A stretch of 64,000 nucleotides of DNA from Halomicrobium salinisoli (GCF_020405185.1 NZ_CP084463.1:620001-684000), one strand, 5' to 3'. Positions 1 through 9,537 are shown, counted from the first letter of the stretch. Translations and numbers: made by a program. The notes: generated by a model not told the origin, from the sequence alone.

Positions 1-51
1 CCTCCGCGACAGGCCTTCGGTCGGCGCGTCTCGCGGTCTCCGCCGAACCGG

Positions 52-1557
52 TCAGTCTTCGCCGGCCGACCGGCGCGCCTCGTAGGCCCGCCCGCGGAAG
101 CGGAACCGGCGGCGGTCGGAGTCGTAGCCGACGGCGTCGTCGACGGCGTGCTCGACGGTCCGGACGACGACGCGCTCGACGTCGTCCGCCGCGCGGGCGA
201 GCGCGTTCCGGAGCGCGCGATTGCGCTCGCGCATGACGACCTCGGCGATGAGCCGTTCGCCCGCCTCCTCTGCCCGCGTGAGGACGAGTCGATCGCGCTC
301 CGACGGCTCCGCCTCGTCGTACCACTCCGTCGTCACCGTGACCGCTCCGTCGTCGCGCTCGGCGCTGGCGCCGTCGGTCGGGACGACCTCGACGGAGTCG
401 CCGACCAGCTCGACGAGCGCGCCGCTGTTGTCGGTCCCCAGCCCGTACCCCGCCACGACGCCGTACGTACCGCCGCCGAGGTAGCCGGCCGTGTGCGTCG
501 CGTGTTCGTCGCTGGGCACGGCCTCGCCGCCGTACGCTCTGAGGACCCACTGCTTTCGATCCCCGGGGGTGAGTGCCCGGCAGTCGGCCGTGTGACTCGC
601 TGGCCCGACGAAGAACCACTCCCCGTCGACGAGCTTGTGGAGGTACCAGTGACCGCAGCGTAGCTCCTCCGGGCTGTGGTTGATCGCCTCGAACTCGGCC
701 CGGCCGTTCAGCTCCAGCCGTTCGGTCGAGGGGCGGACGAACGCCCGCGTGTCGGCGTCGGCCTCGTGGTACCAGGTGACGGTCATCTCGTCCTCGCCCG
801 AACCGATCGACGGGACCGAGCGGCCGTCGAACCGGGAGTCCCCGTCGGGGCCCGGACTGTCGGCGTTCCAGACGCCGGCCCGGAGGACGGCCTCGTCGCC
901 GCTGAACTCGTAGGCCCCCGCCGCCCACGGCTCGCCGACGAGGTGGTACTCCAGCAGGGCGCGCTCGCCGGGGTCCATGCGGTAGGTCTCGGCCATCCAG
1001 GGACCGACGTCTCGGGGGCCTTCGAGCGACCAGTAGCCCCCGCTCCTGGTGACGTCGGGGACGGTCTCGGCGAGGTCGTTGTGCTCCGTGGGGACGAGGT
1101 GAAGCGACCCGTCACCGCGGCCGACTGGATCGGCGTGGACTGCGCCGACTCCGGGGATCTCCTCGGTGTGGAACGTGTGCTCGAAGTCGTTGCCGTTCTC
1201 CAGGTACCCGCGGAGCCGCGCCGGATGGTCCGCCGTGGCCGTGCGGTCGAACGCCAGTACGACCGTTCCCGCGTCGTGCGTGTGGAACGACCCCGAGTGG
1301 AGCGCGACCGTCCGCGGACCGGTCTCCAGTTCGACGACTCTCGTCGGATCGATCAGCCACTCGTTTCCGGGCGTGGCGTCGTCGGTCGTCGGGCCGTCGG
1401 TGTCCGTGCCGTTCGGCACCGATCCGTCGCCGGTCTCGTCGGGGACCGGTGCTGGCGTCACGGTGGAGCGCTCGTCGCTGCGACTGCTGAGCACGCTACA
1501 CCCCGACAGGGTGACGCTGCCGCCGGCCAGCGCGGAGAGGAGGGCGCGTCTGCGCAT
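52..1557 (-). CDS. Tat-type lipoprotein, paralogue of the next gene
   Basis: A 501-residue predicted surface lipoprotein of unknown function. The N-terminus has an arginine triplet (MRRRALLSALAGG), a short hydrophobic stretch and a lipobox ending LSGC at about Cys20, followed by a Ser/Thr/Asp/Pro-rich linker to about residue 70. The rest is acidic and globular, and I recognise no enzyme family. It is clearly homologous along its whole length to the gene at 1658..3199: both share RLRGYL, VPTEHNDLAETVP, RMDPGERA, DGDSRFDGRSVP and the C-terminal RRRFRFRGRAYE. The two lie 100 bp apart on the same strand, so this is a tandem duplication, and this copy may be cotranscribed behind the other. Confidence 0.85.
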   Translation of the reverse strand: MRRRALLSALAGGSVTLSGCSVLSSRSDERSTVTPAPVPDETGDGSVPNGTDTDGPTTDDATPGNEWLIDPTRVVELETGPRTVALHSGSFHTHDAGTVVLAFDRTATADHPARLRGYLENGNDFEHTFHTEEIPGVGAVHADPVGRGDGSLHLVPTEHNDLAETVPDVTRSGGYWSLEGPRDVGPWMAETYRMDPGERALLEYHLVGEPWAAGAYEFSGDEAVLRAGVWNADSPGPDGDSRFDGRSVPSIGSGEDEMTVTWYHEADADTRAFVRPSTERLELNGRAEFEAINHSPEELRCGHWYLHKLVDGEWFFVGPASHTADCRALTPGDRKQWVLRAYGGEAVPSDEHATHTAGYLGGGTYGVVAGYGLGTDNSGALVELVGDSVEVVPTDGASAERDDGAVTVTTEWYDEAEPSERDRLVLTRAEEAGERLIAEVVMRERNRALRNALARAADDVERVVVRTVEHAVDDAVGYDSDRRRFRFRGRAYEARRSAGED

Positions 1558-1657
1558 GTCGGCCGGTCCCCCGCCGGGGGTAAGGGCTTTCCGGGGTCCG
1601 CGTGCCCACCGTTCCGCGGAGCCGCCTTCAGCGTGTCCGCACCGAGTGTTGGCGTGA

Positions 1658-3199
1658 TCAGTCCTCGTCGCTCACCTGGCGCACCTCGTAGGCCCGCCCG
1701 CGGAAGCGGAACCGGCGGCGGTCTTCGCCGGGATCCGTCGCGTCGCGGGCGGCCACGCCGGTCCGGACAACGACCCTGTCGACGTCGTCCCCGGCGTACG
1801 CCAGGCCGTTCCTGAGGGTCCGGTTCTGACTGCGCATGATGACCTCGGCGATGAGCAGTTCGTGGTCCCCGTGAGTCGGGGACGAACGGGGAGTCGACGA
1901 GCGTTGCTCGCTCTCGTCGTCGACCGGCGTCAGGACTACTCGTCCGCGGAACGACGGGTCCGCCTCGCGGTACCGCTCCGTCGTCACCGTGACCGTTCCG
2001 CCGTCGCGTTCGGCCGCGGCGTCGTCGGTCGGGACTATCTCGACGGGGTCGCCGACGAGTTCGACGAGCGCGCCGCTGCCGTCGGTGTTCGGGCCGAACC
2101 CGGCCGCGACGGCGTAGGTGCCGCCGCCGAGGTAGTCGGCCGTGAAGCACTCGCGCCCGTAGCAGGGGATAGTCCCCCCGTTGAACGCGCGGATCGTCCA
2201 CTGCGAGCGCTCACCGGGGCCGAGCGGCGAGCAGTCGATCGCACTCCGTTCGGGTTCGACGCGGAACCACTGTCCGTCGACGAGCTTGTACAGGGACCAG
2301 CCGCCACACTCCAGCGGCTCGCGGCTGTGGTTGACGAACTCGAACTCGAGCCGGCCGTCGAGCTCCAGCCGTTCGGTCGCGGGACGGACGAACGCCCGGG
2401 TGTCGGCGTCGGACTCGTGGTACCACTGGATCGTCGCGTCGTCCTCTCTGAACCGCCGCGGGATCGGCGGGACGGACCGCCCGTCGAACCGGGAGTCGCC
2501 GTCGGGTCCGGGGCTCGTCGCGTCCCAGACGCCGATGCCGACGGCCTCCTCGTGACCGCTGAGCTCGTAGGTCCCCGGCTTCCACGCGCTACTGACCACG
2601 TAGTACTCCAGCCGGGCGCGCTCGCCGGGGTCCATGCGGTGGGTCTCGGGCATCCAGGGATCGGTGTCGGTGCGCCCCTGGAAGAACCAGTACCCGTCTT
2701 CGCGGACGATCTCGGGGACCGTCTCGGCGAGGTCGTTGTGCTCCGTGGGGACGAGGTAGATCGGCTTGTGCGGGGACCCCTCGCCCGACCGCGGGGCGAG
2801 GACGACGCCGACGCCCGGGATCCGGCCGGTCCGGACGGTGTTCTCGAAGTCGTTGGCGTTCGCCAGATACCCGCGGAGCCGCGCCGGGCCGTCCGCGGTG
2901 GCCGTGCGGTCGAACCCCAGCCGGACCGCCGCGCCGTCGTCGGTGGTGAACGACGTCGCGTGGAGCCCGACCGCTCGCGGCCGGGTCGACAGTTCGATTG
3001 CGGGGCTCGCGTCGGCCAGCCAGTCGTCTCCCGCCGGGGACTCGTCGGGGTCGCCGTCGGTCGCTCGCGATCCGCCGTCCGGATCGTCCGCCGCGGGCGT
3101 CGCGGCGGACTGCTCGTCGCGGGGGCCGCCGAGTACGCTACATCCCGACAGGGCGGCGGTGCCGGTGGCCAGCGCGGAGAGGAGGGCGCGTCTGCGCAT
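1658..3199 (-). CDS. Tat-type lipoprotein, upstream tandem paralogue
   Basis: A 513-residue predicted lipoprotein with the same architecture as the gene at 52..1557: arginine-rich start (MRRRALLSALATG), lipobox LSGC, Asp/Ala/Pro linker, then an acidic domain. It differs mainly by a short insert before the C-terminal motif (EQRSSTPRSSPTHGD around residue 430) and by two extra cysteines near CYGRECF. The sequence just upstream of both start codons is also alike (a pyrimidine-poor CCGG-rich stretch followed by GGGCTTTCC), so the duplication included the 5' region. Function unknown; anchorage on the outer face of the membrane is inferred from the lipobox. Confidence 0.85.
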   Translation of the reverse strand: MRRRALLSALATGTAALSGCSVLGGPRDEQSAATPAADDPDGGSRATDGDPDESPAGDDWLADASPAIELSTRPRAVGLHATSFTTDDGAAVRLGFDRTATADGPARLRGYLANANDFENTVRTGRIPGVGVVLAPRSGEGSPHKPIYLVPTEHNDLAETVPEIVREDGYWFFQGRTDTDPWMPETHRMDPGERARLEYYVVSSAWKPGTYELSGHEEAVGIGVWDATSPGPDGDSRFDGRSVPPIPRRFREDDATIQWYHESDADTRAFVRPATERLELDGRLEFEFVNHSREPLECGGWSLYKLVDGQWFRVEPERSAIDCSPLGPGERSQWTIRAFNGGTIPCYGRECFTADYLGGGTYAVAAGFGPNTDGSGALVELVGDPVEIVPTDDAAAERDGGTVTVTTERYREADPSFRGRVVLTPVDDESEQRSSTPRSSPTHGDHELLIAEVIMRSQNRTLRNGLAYAGDDVDRVVVRTGVAARDATDPGEDRRRFRFRGRAYEVRQVSDED

Positions 3200-3300
3200 G
3201 TCCGCCGGGTGGCAGTCGAGTGGTATGGGCTTTCCGGGCCGCAGTTCCGACCGGAGACCGAGGTGCCAACCGATTAGTGCGGCCGCGCCGACGCCCGGAT

Positions 3301-3957
3301 ATGAGCGACGCCGACGGACCCGGTGGAGACGGACCCCGCGCCGAACCGATCGAACCGGCCGAGCCCGAGGAGTTCGGCCTCGTGCAGGTGTGGTGGGGCG
3401 ACGGGAAGGGCAAGACCACCGCCGCGCTGGGGATGGGGATGCGCGCCGCCGGCCACGGCTACCGCGTCCACCTCTTGCAGTTCATGAAGGGCGGGACGGG
3501 CAGCGTCGAGGACGTCCGCGGCGAGTACAACGCCATCGCCGAGCTACCGGGCTTCTCCTACGAGAACGCCGGCCACTACGGCTGGCACGGCTTCCTCGAC
3601 GGCAGCGACGACGACGAGCACGCGGCCCGCGCGGAGGGCGCGCTGGCCCGCGCCCGGGAGATCGTCGCGGCCTCCACGGAGGCCTCGGGCCCGCTCCCGC
3701 TTTCCGGCCCCGCCGACGACGGCGTCCACATGCTGCTACTGGACGAGGTGCTGTACGCGGCCAACCGCGGCCTGCTCGACCCCGACGACGTGGTGGCGCT
3801 GATCGAGGACGCCCCCGACGACCTGGAACTCGTCCTGACCGGCGGCCACGAGGAACCGGACTACCTCCGCGAGCACGCGGATCTGATCAGCGAGGTCGGC
3901 AAGCGCGAGCACCCCATCGACGCCGGCCAGGGCGCGCGGAAGGGAACGGAGTTCTGA
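3301..3957 (+). CDS. cobA: ATP:corrinoid adenosyltransferase (CobA/CobO type)
   Basis: A 218-residue enzyme of the CobA/CobO/BtuR family, which transfers the 5'-deoxyadenosyl group of ATP to the cobalt of corrinoids in cobalamin synthesis and salvage. The P-loop is WWGDGKGKTT at about residues 31-40; MKGG and LLLDEVLYAAN (the Asp-Glu metal-binding step) follow, and ELVLTGG is the family's usual late motif. I chose the ATG at 3301, since frame further upstream is antisense to the lipoprotein and has no family similarity. The 30-residue acidic N-terminal extension is usual for haloarchaeal cytosolic proteins. CbiP at 5938 is in the same pathway, on the same strand, but separated by minus-strand genes. 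Confidence 0.93.
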   Translation: MSDADGPGGDGPRAEPIEPAEPEEFGLVQVWWGDGKGKTTAALGMGMRAAGHGYRVHLLQFMKGGTGSVEDVRGEYNAIAELPGFSYENAGHYGWHGFLDGSDDDEHAARAEGALARAREIVAASTEASGPLPLSGPADDGVHMLLLDEVLYAANRGLLDPDDVVALIEDAPDDLELVLTGGHEEPDYLREHADLISEVGKREHPIDAGQGARKGTEF

Positions 3958-3961
3958 TCGA

Positions 3962-4333
3962 TCAGGCGACGATCCACCGCTCGACCGTCGCCTCGGGGTC
4001 GTCGGTCCCGGCCGGACAGACGACCGTCCCGGACCGCTCGGCGTCGGTGGGGACGTGGTCGAACGTCAGCGACTCGTTCGCGCAGTCGACCGCTACCGTC
4101 ACGGACTCCAGCCCCTGACTGCCGGGGTTGTCGACGCTCACCGTCGCGGCCAGGCGGCCGTCGTCCGTCGCCTCGGTCTCCACGACGGTCGCGATCGGAT
4201 CGGCGCCGGCGGGCGTCGTGGCGGCGTGCCAGGCGACGTAGCCGAACAGCAGGAGCGTGACGGCGACGCTGACGAGCGTCACGACCCACTCCGCCGCCGA
4301 GGGCTCGTCGCCGCCGCCGGAGAACGAACTCAC
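3962..4333 (-). CDS. Conserved membrane-anchored protein, TIGR02588-like
   Basis: A 123-residue protein with one transmembrane helix near the N-terminus (WVVTLVSVAVTLLLFGYVAWH) and a small beta-rich exported domain with two cysteines (VDCAN and VVCPAG). Start GTG at 4333, overlapping the stop of the upstream gene as GTGA, so translation is probably coupled. From memory this matches the family TIGR02588, whose genes sit beside TIGR02587 genes exactly as here. Biochemical role unknown. Its stop lies 4 bp from the stop of the convergent cobA. Confidence 0.8.
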   Translation of the reverse strand: MSSFSGGGDEPSAAEWVVTLVSVAVTLLLFGYVAWHAATTPAGADPIATVVETEATDDGRLAATVSVDNPGSQGLESVTVAVDCANESLTFDHVPTDAERSGTVVCPAGTDDPEATVERWIVA

Positions 4334-5175
4334 AGTATCACCCGTGCGGCCGCACCGCCGACGGTGGTCGGGAACGCCAGGACGACGACCTTCTGGACGT
4401 TCACGGCGAGCGAGTAGGTGAGGTAGCCGAAGGCCCACAGCAGGAGGGCGGCGACGGACAGCCCCACGGCGAAGACGACGCAGACCTGTCCGGCGTGGAT
4501 CAGCGCGGACCACTCCCGGTCGACCGTCCGCCGGGACTGGCCTTGGAACTCCAGTTCGTAGAGGAGCAGGTACGTGGCGCCCAGCGTCAGCGCGGCGATC
4601 GCGCCGAGTCGCGCCCAGTCCGTCGACGCCGCGAGGACGTTCATCTCCACGCTCGCGCCGAGCGGGAACGAGAAGAAGATACCGCCCGCGGCGAAGGCGG
4701 CCAGGTTCTCGCGCAGCGTCAGCGACTCGGCGTCGTCGCTCCCGTCGTCCTCCGCCTCGCCGAGGAGCCGGTTCGCCAGCGCGGCGCCGAACCCGAGCGG
4801 GACGACCTGGACGAGGGCCATCCGCGCGACCACGTGCGCCGGCGTCGACAGGTCGACGATGCCGTACGCCCACAGGACGACCAGCGCCGCGACGACGCTC
4901 TGGAGGACGAGCTGGGCGGCGTCGACCGCCAGCCGGACGGGGTCGTACCGCGCCACGTCCCCGTCGTCCTCCTCCTCGACGCGGAACCCGCTGCTGCGGG
5001 CGACGAACAGCACGACTGCGAGGCCGGCGACGGCGTAGCCGAGCACCTGCCACGCCGGCCGCTCCCAGGCGATCCACCACATCTCGACGGTGAGCAGGCC
5101 CATGACGCCGGCGACGATCAGGGCGCCGGTGACGCCCCGGACCTGGTTCCGGAGGACGCGTTCGATCGACGTCAC
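4330..5175 (-). CDS. Integral membrane protein, TIGR02587-like
   Basis: A 281-residue polytopic membrane protein with about seven hydrophobic helices (for example GALIVAGVMGLLTVEMWWIA near the start and VCVVFAVGLSVAALLLWAFG near the end). An acidic loop (EAEDDGSDDAES) interrupts the middle. It resembles the TIGR02587/DUF2391 family from memory. It is the first gene of a two-gene operon with the gene at 3962..4333. A TATA-like GATTTAAGG lies at about 5231-5239 on this strand, which would leave a leader of some 30 nt. Function unknown. Confidence 0.8.
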   Translation of the reverse strand: MTSIERVLRNQVRGVTGALIVAGVMGLLTVEMWWIAWERPAWQVLGYAVAGLAVVLFVARSSGFRVEEEDDGDVARYDPVRLAVDAAQLVLQSVVAALVVLWAYGIVDLSTPAHVVARMALVQVVPLGFGAALANRLLGEAEDDGSDDAESLTLRENLAAFAAGGIFFSFPLGASVEMNVLAASTDWARLGAIAALTLGATYLLLYELEFQGQSRRTVDREWSALIHAGQVCVVFAVGLSVAALLLWAFGYLTYSLAVNVQKVVVLAFPTTVGGAAARVIL

Positions 5176-5344
5176 GGCGACCGCCTCGCGTTCCGTGTTC
5201 CGGACACGCCCGTGACTACGGCTGAGACGTCCTTAAATCACCAGACGGACGGTGTGGGGACGGGACGCGGCCCGACGGAGGACGGCGCGACGCGGCAGCC
5301 GGCGACCGTCGGGCAGTCGACCGGCCCGCCCGTCCGTTCGGCGG

Positions 5345-5581
5345 CTACGGCAGCAGTTCCTCGTCACAGGACTTGCAGACTGACAGCCCGTACCTGACGC
5401 CGGCGCTCGCGTCCGCGTCGCAGAGCTCGCACGTCCTGACGGAGCCGAACGCCTCGGGTGGCAGCGTCTGTCTGTCGAGCGATGATCGCCGAGATCGGGA
5501 CCGTTCGATGGGGGTGTTGGGTCCGAACACGGCGGCTTCACTCAGGGGCCGGAGGCGGAAGAATCCTTGTCTGGCTGACAC
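5345..5581 (-). CDS. Small zinc-ribbon protein
   Basis: A 78-residue protein with a C-terminal zinc-binding module: CELC then, 15 residues on, CKSC, just before the acidic end. The N-terminal half is basic and serine-rich, so a shorter protein starting at an internal GTG (VFGPNTP, about residue 18) is possible. Small CxxC proteins of this size are very common in haloarchaea, and most have no known function. It follows the gene at 5598..5861 by 16 bp and could be cotranscribed. Overlapping plus-strand frames lack any such motif. Confidence 0.6.
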   Translation of the reverse strand: MSARQGFFRLRPLSEAAVFGPNTPIERSRSRRSSLDRQTLPPEAFGSVRTCELCDADASAGVRYGLSVCKSCDEELLP

Positions 5582-5597
5582 CTAGTCGCCGGCCGGC

Positions 5598-5861
5598 CTA
5601 CCCGAGCAGGTTGTCCACGAGGTCCCGCGCCGCCGCGACGCGCTCGTCGGCGTCCTCGTCACCCGTGGAGTCGACCTCGGAGAGCAGGTGGTCGACCTGC
5701 TCCAGGCGCTCCTGCCGGACGGCGGGATCGAGGTCGCTCCGCGCGAGGTCGTCCGCGATCGCCTCGGCTTCGCCGAGCCAGCGGCTCGCTGTCCGCTCGA
5801 CGGGTCGCTCGGCCGTCGCGGCGAGGTGCTCGTGGAGGTCGCGGAGGCGGTCGTCGGTCAC
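5598..5861 (-). CDS. Conserved small acidic helical protein
   Basis: An 87-residue, strongly acidic and probably all-helical protein (DRLRDLHEHLAATAERPVE, LGEAEAIADDL, LEQVDHLLSEVD). I chose GTG at 5861, which gives MTDDRLRDL; a TTG 27 nt upstream would add nine basic residues that look unlike the rest. Proteins of this type are widespread in haloarchaea without assigned function. It is divergent from cbiP at 5938, and a 6-bp stem with an AAAA loop lies at 5881..5896 between them. Confidence 0.65.
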   Translation of the reverse strand: MTDDRLRDLHEHLAATAERPVERTASRWLGEAEAIADDLARSDLDPAVRQERLEQVDHLLSEVDSTGDEDADERVAAARDLVDNLLG

Positions 5862-5937
5862 GACCGACGGTTGCGGGCGACGGGCCAAAAGGCCCGCGTC
5901 GAATCACTCTTGCGTCCGGGGAACACAGGGGTGAGCG

Positions 5938-7416
5938 ATGGCCGAGACCGTCCTCGTCGCGGGCACCGCCAGCCACGTCGGCAAGTCGACGGTCGCGGCG
6001 GGCCTGTGCCGGCTGCTGTCCGACCGCGGGGTCGACGTCGCGCCGTTCAAGGCCCAGAACATGAGCAACAACGCCCGCGCCGTGGCCAGCGCGACGGGCG
6101 AGGGCTGGGGCGAGGTCGGCGTATCGCAGTACGTCCAGGCGCGCGCGGCCGGGATTCCGGCCACCACCGATCACAACCCCGTCCTGCTGAAGCCCCGCGG
6201 CGACGGCGAGTCGCAGGTCGTGCTCCACGGCGAGGCGGTGGGCCACTACGAGGCCGGCGAGTACTACGACGAGCACTGGGACGACGCGCTCGCCGCGGCG
6301 CGCGAGTCACACGAGCGCCTCGCGGCCGACCACGACGTCGTCGTCGCGGAGGGCGCCGGCTCCATCGCGGAGATCAACCTCCGCCACCGCGACCTGGCGA
6401 ACCTGGAGACGGCCCGCTTCGCGGACGCGGACGTCCTGCTGGTCGCGGACATCGAGCGCGGCGGCGTCTTCGCGTCGCTGGTGGGGACGCTCGAACTCCT
6501 GCCCGACGACGTCCGCGAGCGGGTCGTCGGGTGCGTGATCACGAAGTTCCGCGGCGACCGGTCGCTGCTGGCCCCCGGCCTCGACGAGTTCGAGGAGCGG
6601 ACCGGCGTGCCCGTCCTGGGCGTGCTGCCCCACGACGACCCCGGGCTCCCGGAAGAGGACAGCCTCGCGCTGCCCGACGAGGGCGAACGGGCCGTCCGCG
6701 GCGACGACGACGGCGTTCCCCGGGAACGGTCCGTGACGGTCGGCGTCCTGCGTCTGCCGCGTATTTCCAACGCCACCGACGTCGAGCCGCTGGTCCGCGA
6801 GCCCGGCGTCCGGGTTCGGTACGTTCCGCCGACGGGCTCGCTCGACGATCTGGACGCCCTCGTCCTCCCGGGGACGAAGAACACCGTCGACGACCTGCTG
6901 GCGCTCCGCGAGGCGGGCATGGACGAGCGGATCCGGGCGTTCGACGGCCCCGTCGTCGGCCTCTGCGGCGGCTACCAGCTGCTCGGCGAGCGGATCGAGA
7001 ACGCCGCCGTCGAGGGGACGGGCGAGCGCGAGGCGGTCGCGGGGATCGGTCGCCTGCCGGTGGAGACGCGCTTCCGCGAGGACAAGGCGGTCCGGGCGGT
7101 CACTCGCGAGGTCGTCGGCGCCGGCCCGCTCGCCGGCTTCGAGGGCGAGGTGTCGGGGTACGAGATCCACATGGGTCGGACCGAGCGCCGCGGCGGGACG
7201 CCGGTCGGCGAGACGGGCGTCGCGAGCGGCGCGGTCCTCGGAACCTACCTCCACGGCCTGTTCGAGAACCCGGCAGCGAGAGATGCCTTCGTGGAAAATA
7301 TCTACGAGGCGGCCGGTCGTGAGCGGCCGGGGGCCGCGCGGGAGCAGGGGGACCCGGCCGACCGCGCGGCCGACCTGCTACGCGAGCACGTCGACGTGTC
7401 CGCTCTTATCGGGTGA
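5938..7416 (+). CDS. cbiP: Cobyric acid synthase
   Basis: A 492-residue glutamine-dependent amidotransferase that amidates side chains of adenosylcobyrinic acid a,c-diamide to give cobyric acid. The N-terminal dethiobiotin synthase-like ATPase domain starts with a P-loop ([10 protein letters not shown], residues 9-18), followed by [10 protein letters not shown], the CobQ family signature. [12 protein letters not shown] and [10 protein letters not shown] follow. The C-terminal class I glutaminase domain has the nucleophile in [10 protein letters not shown] (Cys at about 342) and the catalytic His in TYLHGLFEN. Full length. Cobyric acid can also be made from salvaged cobinamide, so the gene alone does not prove de novo synthesis. 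Confidence 0.95.
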   Translation: MAETVLVAGTASHVGKSTVAAGLCRLLSDRGVDVAPFKAQNMSNNARAVASATGEGWGEVGVSQYVQARAAGIPATTDHNPVLLKPRGDGESQVVLHGEAVGHYEAGEYYDEHWDDALAAARESHERLAADHDVVVAEGAGSIAEINLRHRDLANLETARFADADVLLVADIERGGVFASLVGTLELLPDDVRERVVGCVITKFRGDRSLLAPGLDEFEERTGVPVLGVLPHDDPGLPEEDSLALPDEGERAVRGDDDGVPRERSVTVGVLRLPRISNATDVEPLVREPGVRVRYVPPTGSLDDLDALVLPGTKNTVDDLLALREAGMDERIRAFDGPVVGLCGGYQLLGERIENAAVEGTGEREAVAGIGRLPVETRFREDKAVRAVTREVVGAGPLAGFEGEVSGYEIHMGRTERRGGTPVGETGVASGAVLGTYLHGLFENPAARDAFVENIYEAAGRERPGAAREQGDPADRAADLLREHVDVSALIG

Positions 7417-7494
7417 ACGCACCGCGCCCCGGTGACGGCCGACGCCGCGCGGCCAGTTGTACACCAGAAAGCTTTCCCTGCGATAGCGTGACCA

Positions 7495-8208
7495 GTGAAC
7501 GAACTCATGGCCCCCCTGACGCGACGGCGCGCCCTCCACGGAGCCGCCGGACTGGTCGCCGCGCTGGCCGGCTGTAGCGGCACCGGCTTCGCCGAGTCCG
7601 AATCGACACGCTCGTCGACCCCGACTGCAGCCGCCCGGGACGCATCCGGACGCAACTCGGAGACCGATCCGCCACTCGTGACGATCCGGTCGGACGCCGA
7701 CCGACCGCCGGTCTGGTTCGCCGACGAGGACGGCGGCGGCCGAGCGACCGCCGGTGAACGCCACTACCACGGCGACAGGACGGTGATCGACGGCGCGGAC
7801 CGGGCCGAGCGCGTCCGGGTCGCCGGCGGAGTCGACGCCGAGCCCGTCCGGTCGTTCCTCGACGAGACCGACTTCGAGGCGGAGACCGTCTACCTGGAGG
7901 TCAACCGGGTAGAGGAGTGCTTCCGGCTGGAACTGTGCCGGATCCAGTGGCAGTCCGACGAGGTCCAGACCGACTACGGGCGCGTCCTCCGCCCGTACGA
8001 CGAGCGCTGCGAGGCCGACGCGAAGGTCTACGAGGCCCGCCTGATCCGTATCCCCGACGCGATCGACCACGAGGACGTGCACGGCTACGGCTCCTCGGTC
8101 GGCGGCGGCGCCTGCGGTGAGCGAGTGGCCCGTGCGAGGGCTGGAGGCGACAGCAGCAGTGTAGCCGACAGCAACGACAGCGCGTCCGGGTCGGGAGGTG
8201 CCCAGTGA
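7495..8208 (+). CDS. Tat-type lipoprotein, first of a coupled pair
   Basis: A 237-residue predicted lipoprotein. It has LTRRRALHGAAG (twin-arginine-like) and the lipobox LAGC at about residue 27, then a Ser/Thr-rich linker. The mature part is acidic with three scattered cysteines (EECFRLELCR and DERCEAD), which could form disulphides outside the cell. GTG at 7495 or ATG at 7507 may start it; the ATG puts the arginines five residues in. The stop overlaps the start of the next lipoprotein, so they are probably made together. No known family recognised. Confidence 0.8.
   Translation: MNELMAPLTRRRALHGAAGLVAALAGCSGTGFAESESTRSSTPTAAARDASGRNSETDPPLVTIRSDADRPPVWFADEDGGGRATAGERHYHGDRTVIDGADRAERVRVAGGVDAEPVRSFLDETDFEAETVYLEVNRVEECFRLELCRIQWQSDEVQTDYGRVLRPYDERCEADAKVYEARLIRIPDAIDHEDVHGYGSSVGGGACGERVARARAGGDSSSVADSNDSASGSGGAQ
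8194..8200 (+). promoter_or_regulatory. Strong Shine-Dalgarno inside the upstream lipoprotein gene
   Basis: GGAGGTG lies seven bases before the ATG at 8208 (four before GTG at 8205). Most genes here start leaderless, so this site marks the second lipoprotein as reinitiated on the transcript of the first. Confidence 0.6.
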
Positions 8209-9497
8209 TGCCCGACAGCGGACGAATCACCCGGCGCGGACTGCTCGGAATCGTCGGCGCGTCGGCGCTCGCCGGGTGCAGTTCCCTCGAAGGTATCGGG
8301 GGCGGGGACGGCGGGCCGACGATCGACACCTACCACCTGCCCGACGTCGACGAGGAGGCCGAACCCGCGGTGGTCGCATCGGTGCCGGTCGACGTCGGCT
8401 CGGAGTACCTCGGCGGCGCCCGCGACCGGATCGACGAGCTGCTGTCGACGCTGCCGACGCCGTTCGGCCCCGACGCCATTCCCAACGGCCACGTCCGGGA
8501 CCGGCTCGTCCACGCGGCCGAGGACGCGACGACCGCGGGGAGCGAGGCTCGCAGCGCCGAGACGGAGTTCGAGGCGCTCCAGTCGCTGCAGCGCGGCCGC
8601 GAGCGGGCCCGCTACGCGGCCGCCGGGTGGGCCGTCGCCGACGAGGGACTGACGGTCGACGACGTCCGCGAGGAGCGACGCGAGGCCGTCACCGAGGCCG
8701 CTGAGTTCCGGGAACGCCGCGAGTACGTCGGCGCGGACCCGGTGCGCGCGGCGCTGGTCCACGCCCGCATCGAGGACGCGCTGCGGTGGGCGGTCGATGA
8801 CGACCCGGTACACCGATCACAGCAGGACGGGGCGCTCCTGACGGTCGCCGAGTGGGGCGAGGCGGCGGAGTCGACGCGGGCCCACGCCGCCGACGCCCGC
8901 CACCTCCAGGAACGGTTCGCCGCGTCGCTGCCGGACGGCGCCGGCACGGTCGACGCGACGCTGACCGGCGCTGCCGAGGCGCTGCTGGCCGACGTCCGCG
9001 ACCGGCAGTCGTCGCTGCCGCCCGAGCCGACCGCGGAGGACTACGACACCCACCACTGGGCCCTCTCCGACCTCCGGTGGGAGGCTGAATCGGGGACGGA
9101 CCGCCTCGCCGACGCGGCCGGGCCGGCCAGCGCCGTCGTCGACGCGACGGAACGGCTCGCGTACGTCCGGGCGCTCGAGCGGGTCGAGGAGCGCGTCGAC
9201 GACGGCGAGCGGTTCCGCGTCGAGAGCGCCGAGGACGTAGCCACGCTCCGGTCGGAGGCGCTCGAGGCGCTCCGGGTGGCGCTCGACGAGAGCGCGTCGT
9301 CCGGTCTGGCCCGGACCGTCGTGGCCGACGTCGCCTGGCGCGTGGCGAACGGCGACCGGAACCTCGCTCGCCTGCATGGAGAGGTCCAGGCGTCGAGACT
9401 GGACCGCTCGATCAGGGAGTACGTCGTCGCCAGGGCCGTGTCGTTCGCCACGCCGTGGGCGGTCGAGCGGGCCGTCGAGGCGCTGGAATCGAACTGA
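8208..9497 (+). CDS. Tat-type lipoprotein, second of a coupled pair
   Basis: A 429-residue predicted lipoprotein with ITRRGLLGIVGASALAGC at the N-terminus (twin arginine and lipobox). A Gly/Asp spacer follows, then a long, largely alpha-helical acidic domain rich in Ala, Glu and Arg (many heptad-like segments such as ERLAYVRALERVEERVDD). The ATG at 8208 overlaps the previous stop; GTG at 8205 is an alternative. No family recognised. The partner gene and tight coupling suggest that the two lipoproteins act together at the cell surface, which is inference only. Confidence 0.8.
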   Translation: MPDSGRITRRGLLGIVGASALAGCSSLEGIGGGDGGPTIDTYHLPDVDEEAEPAVVASVPVDVGSEYLGGARDRIDELLSTLPTPFGPDAIPNGHVRDRLVHAAEDATTAGSEARSAETEFEALQSLQRGRERARYAAAGWAVADEGLTVDDVREERREAVTEAAEFRERREYVGADPVRAALVHARIEDALRWAVDDDPVHRSQQDGALLTVAEWGEAAESTRAHAADARHLQERFAASLPDGAGTVDATLTGAAEALLADVRDRQSSLPPEPTAEDYDTHHWALSDLRWEAESGTDRLADAAGPASAVVDATERLAYVRALERVEERVDDGERFRVESAEDVATLRSEALEALRVALDESASSGLARTVVADVAWRVANGDRNLARLHGEVQASRLDRSIREYVVARAVSFATPWAVERAVEALESN

Positions 9498-9537
9498 GCG
9501 TCGGACGCCCGGACGGACGATCCGTTCACCGACAATA

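Noticed and set aside
5881..5896. Hairpin CGGGCC-AAAA-GGCCCG as a terminator
   Set aside because: It lies between two divergent starts, not after a gene, and has no T-run; chance pairing in GC-rich DNA is likely.
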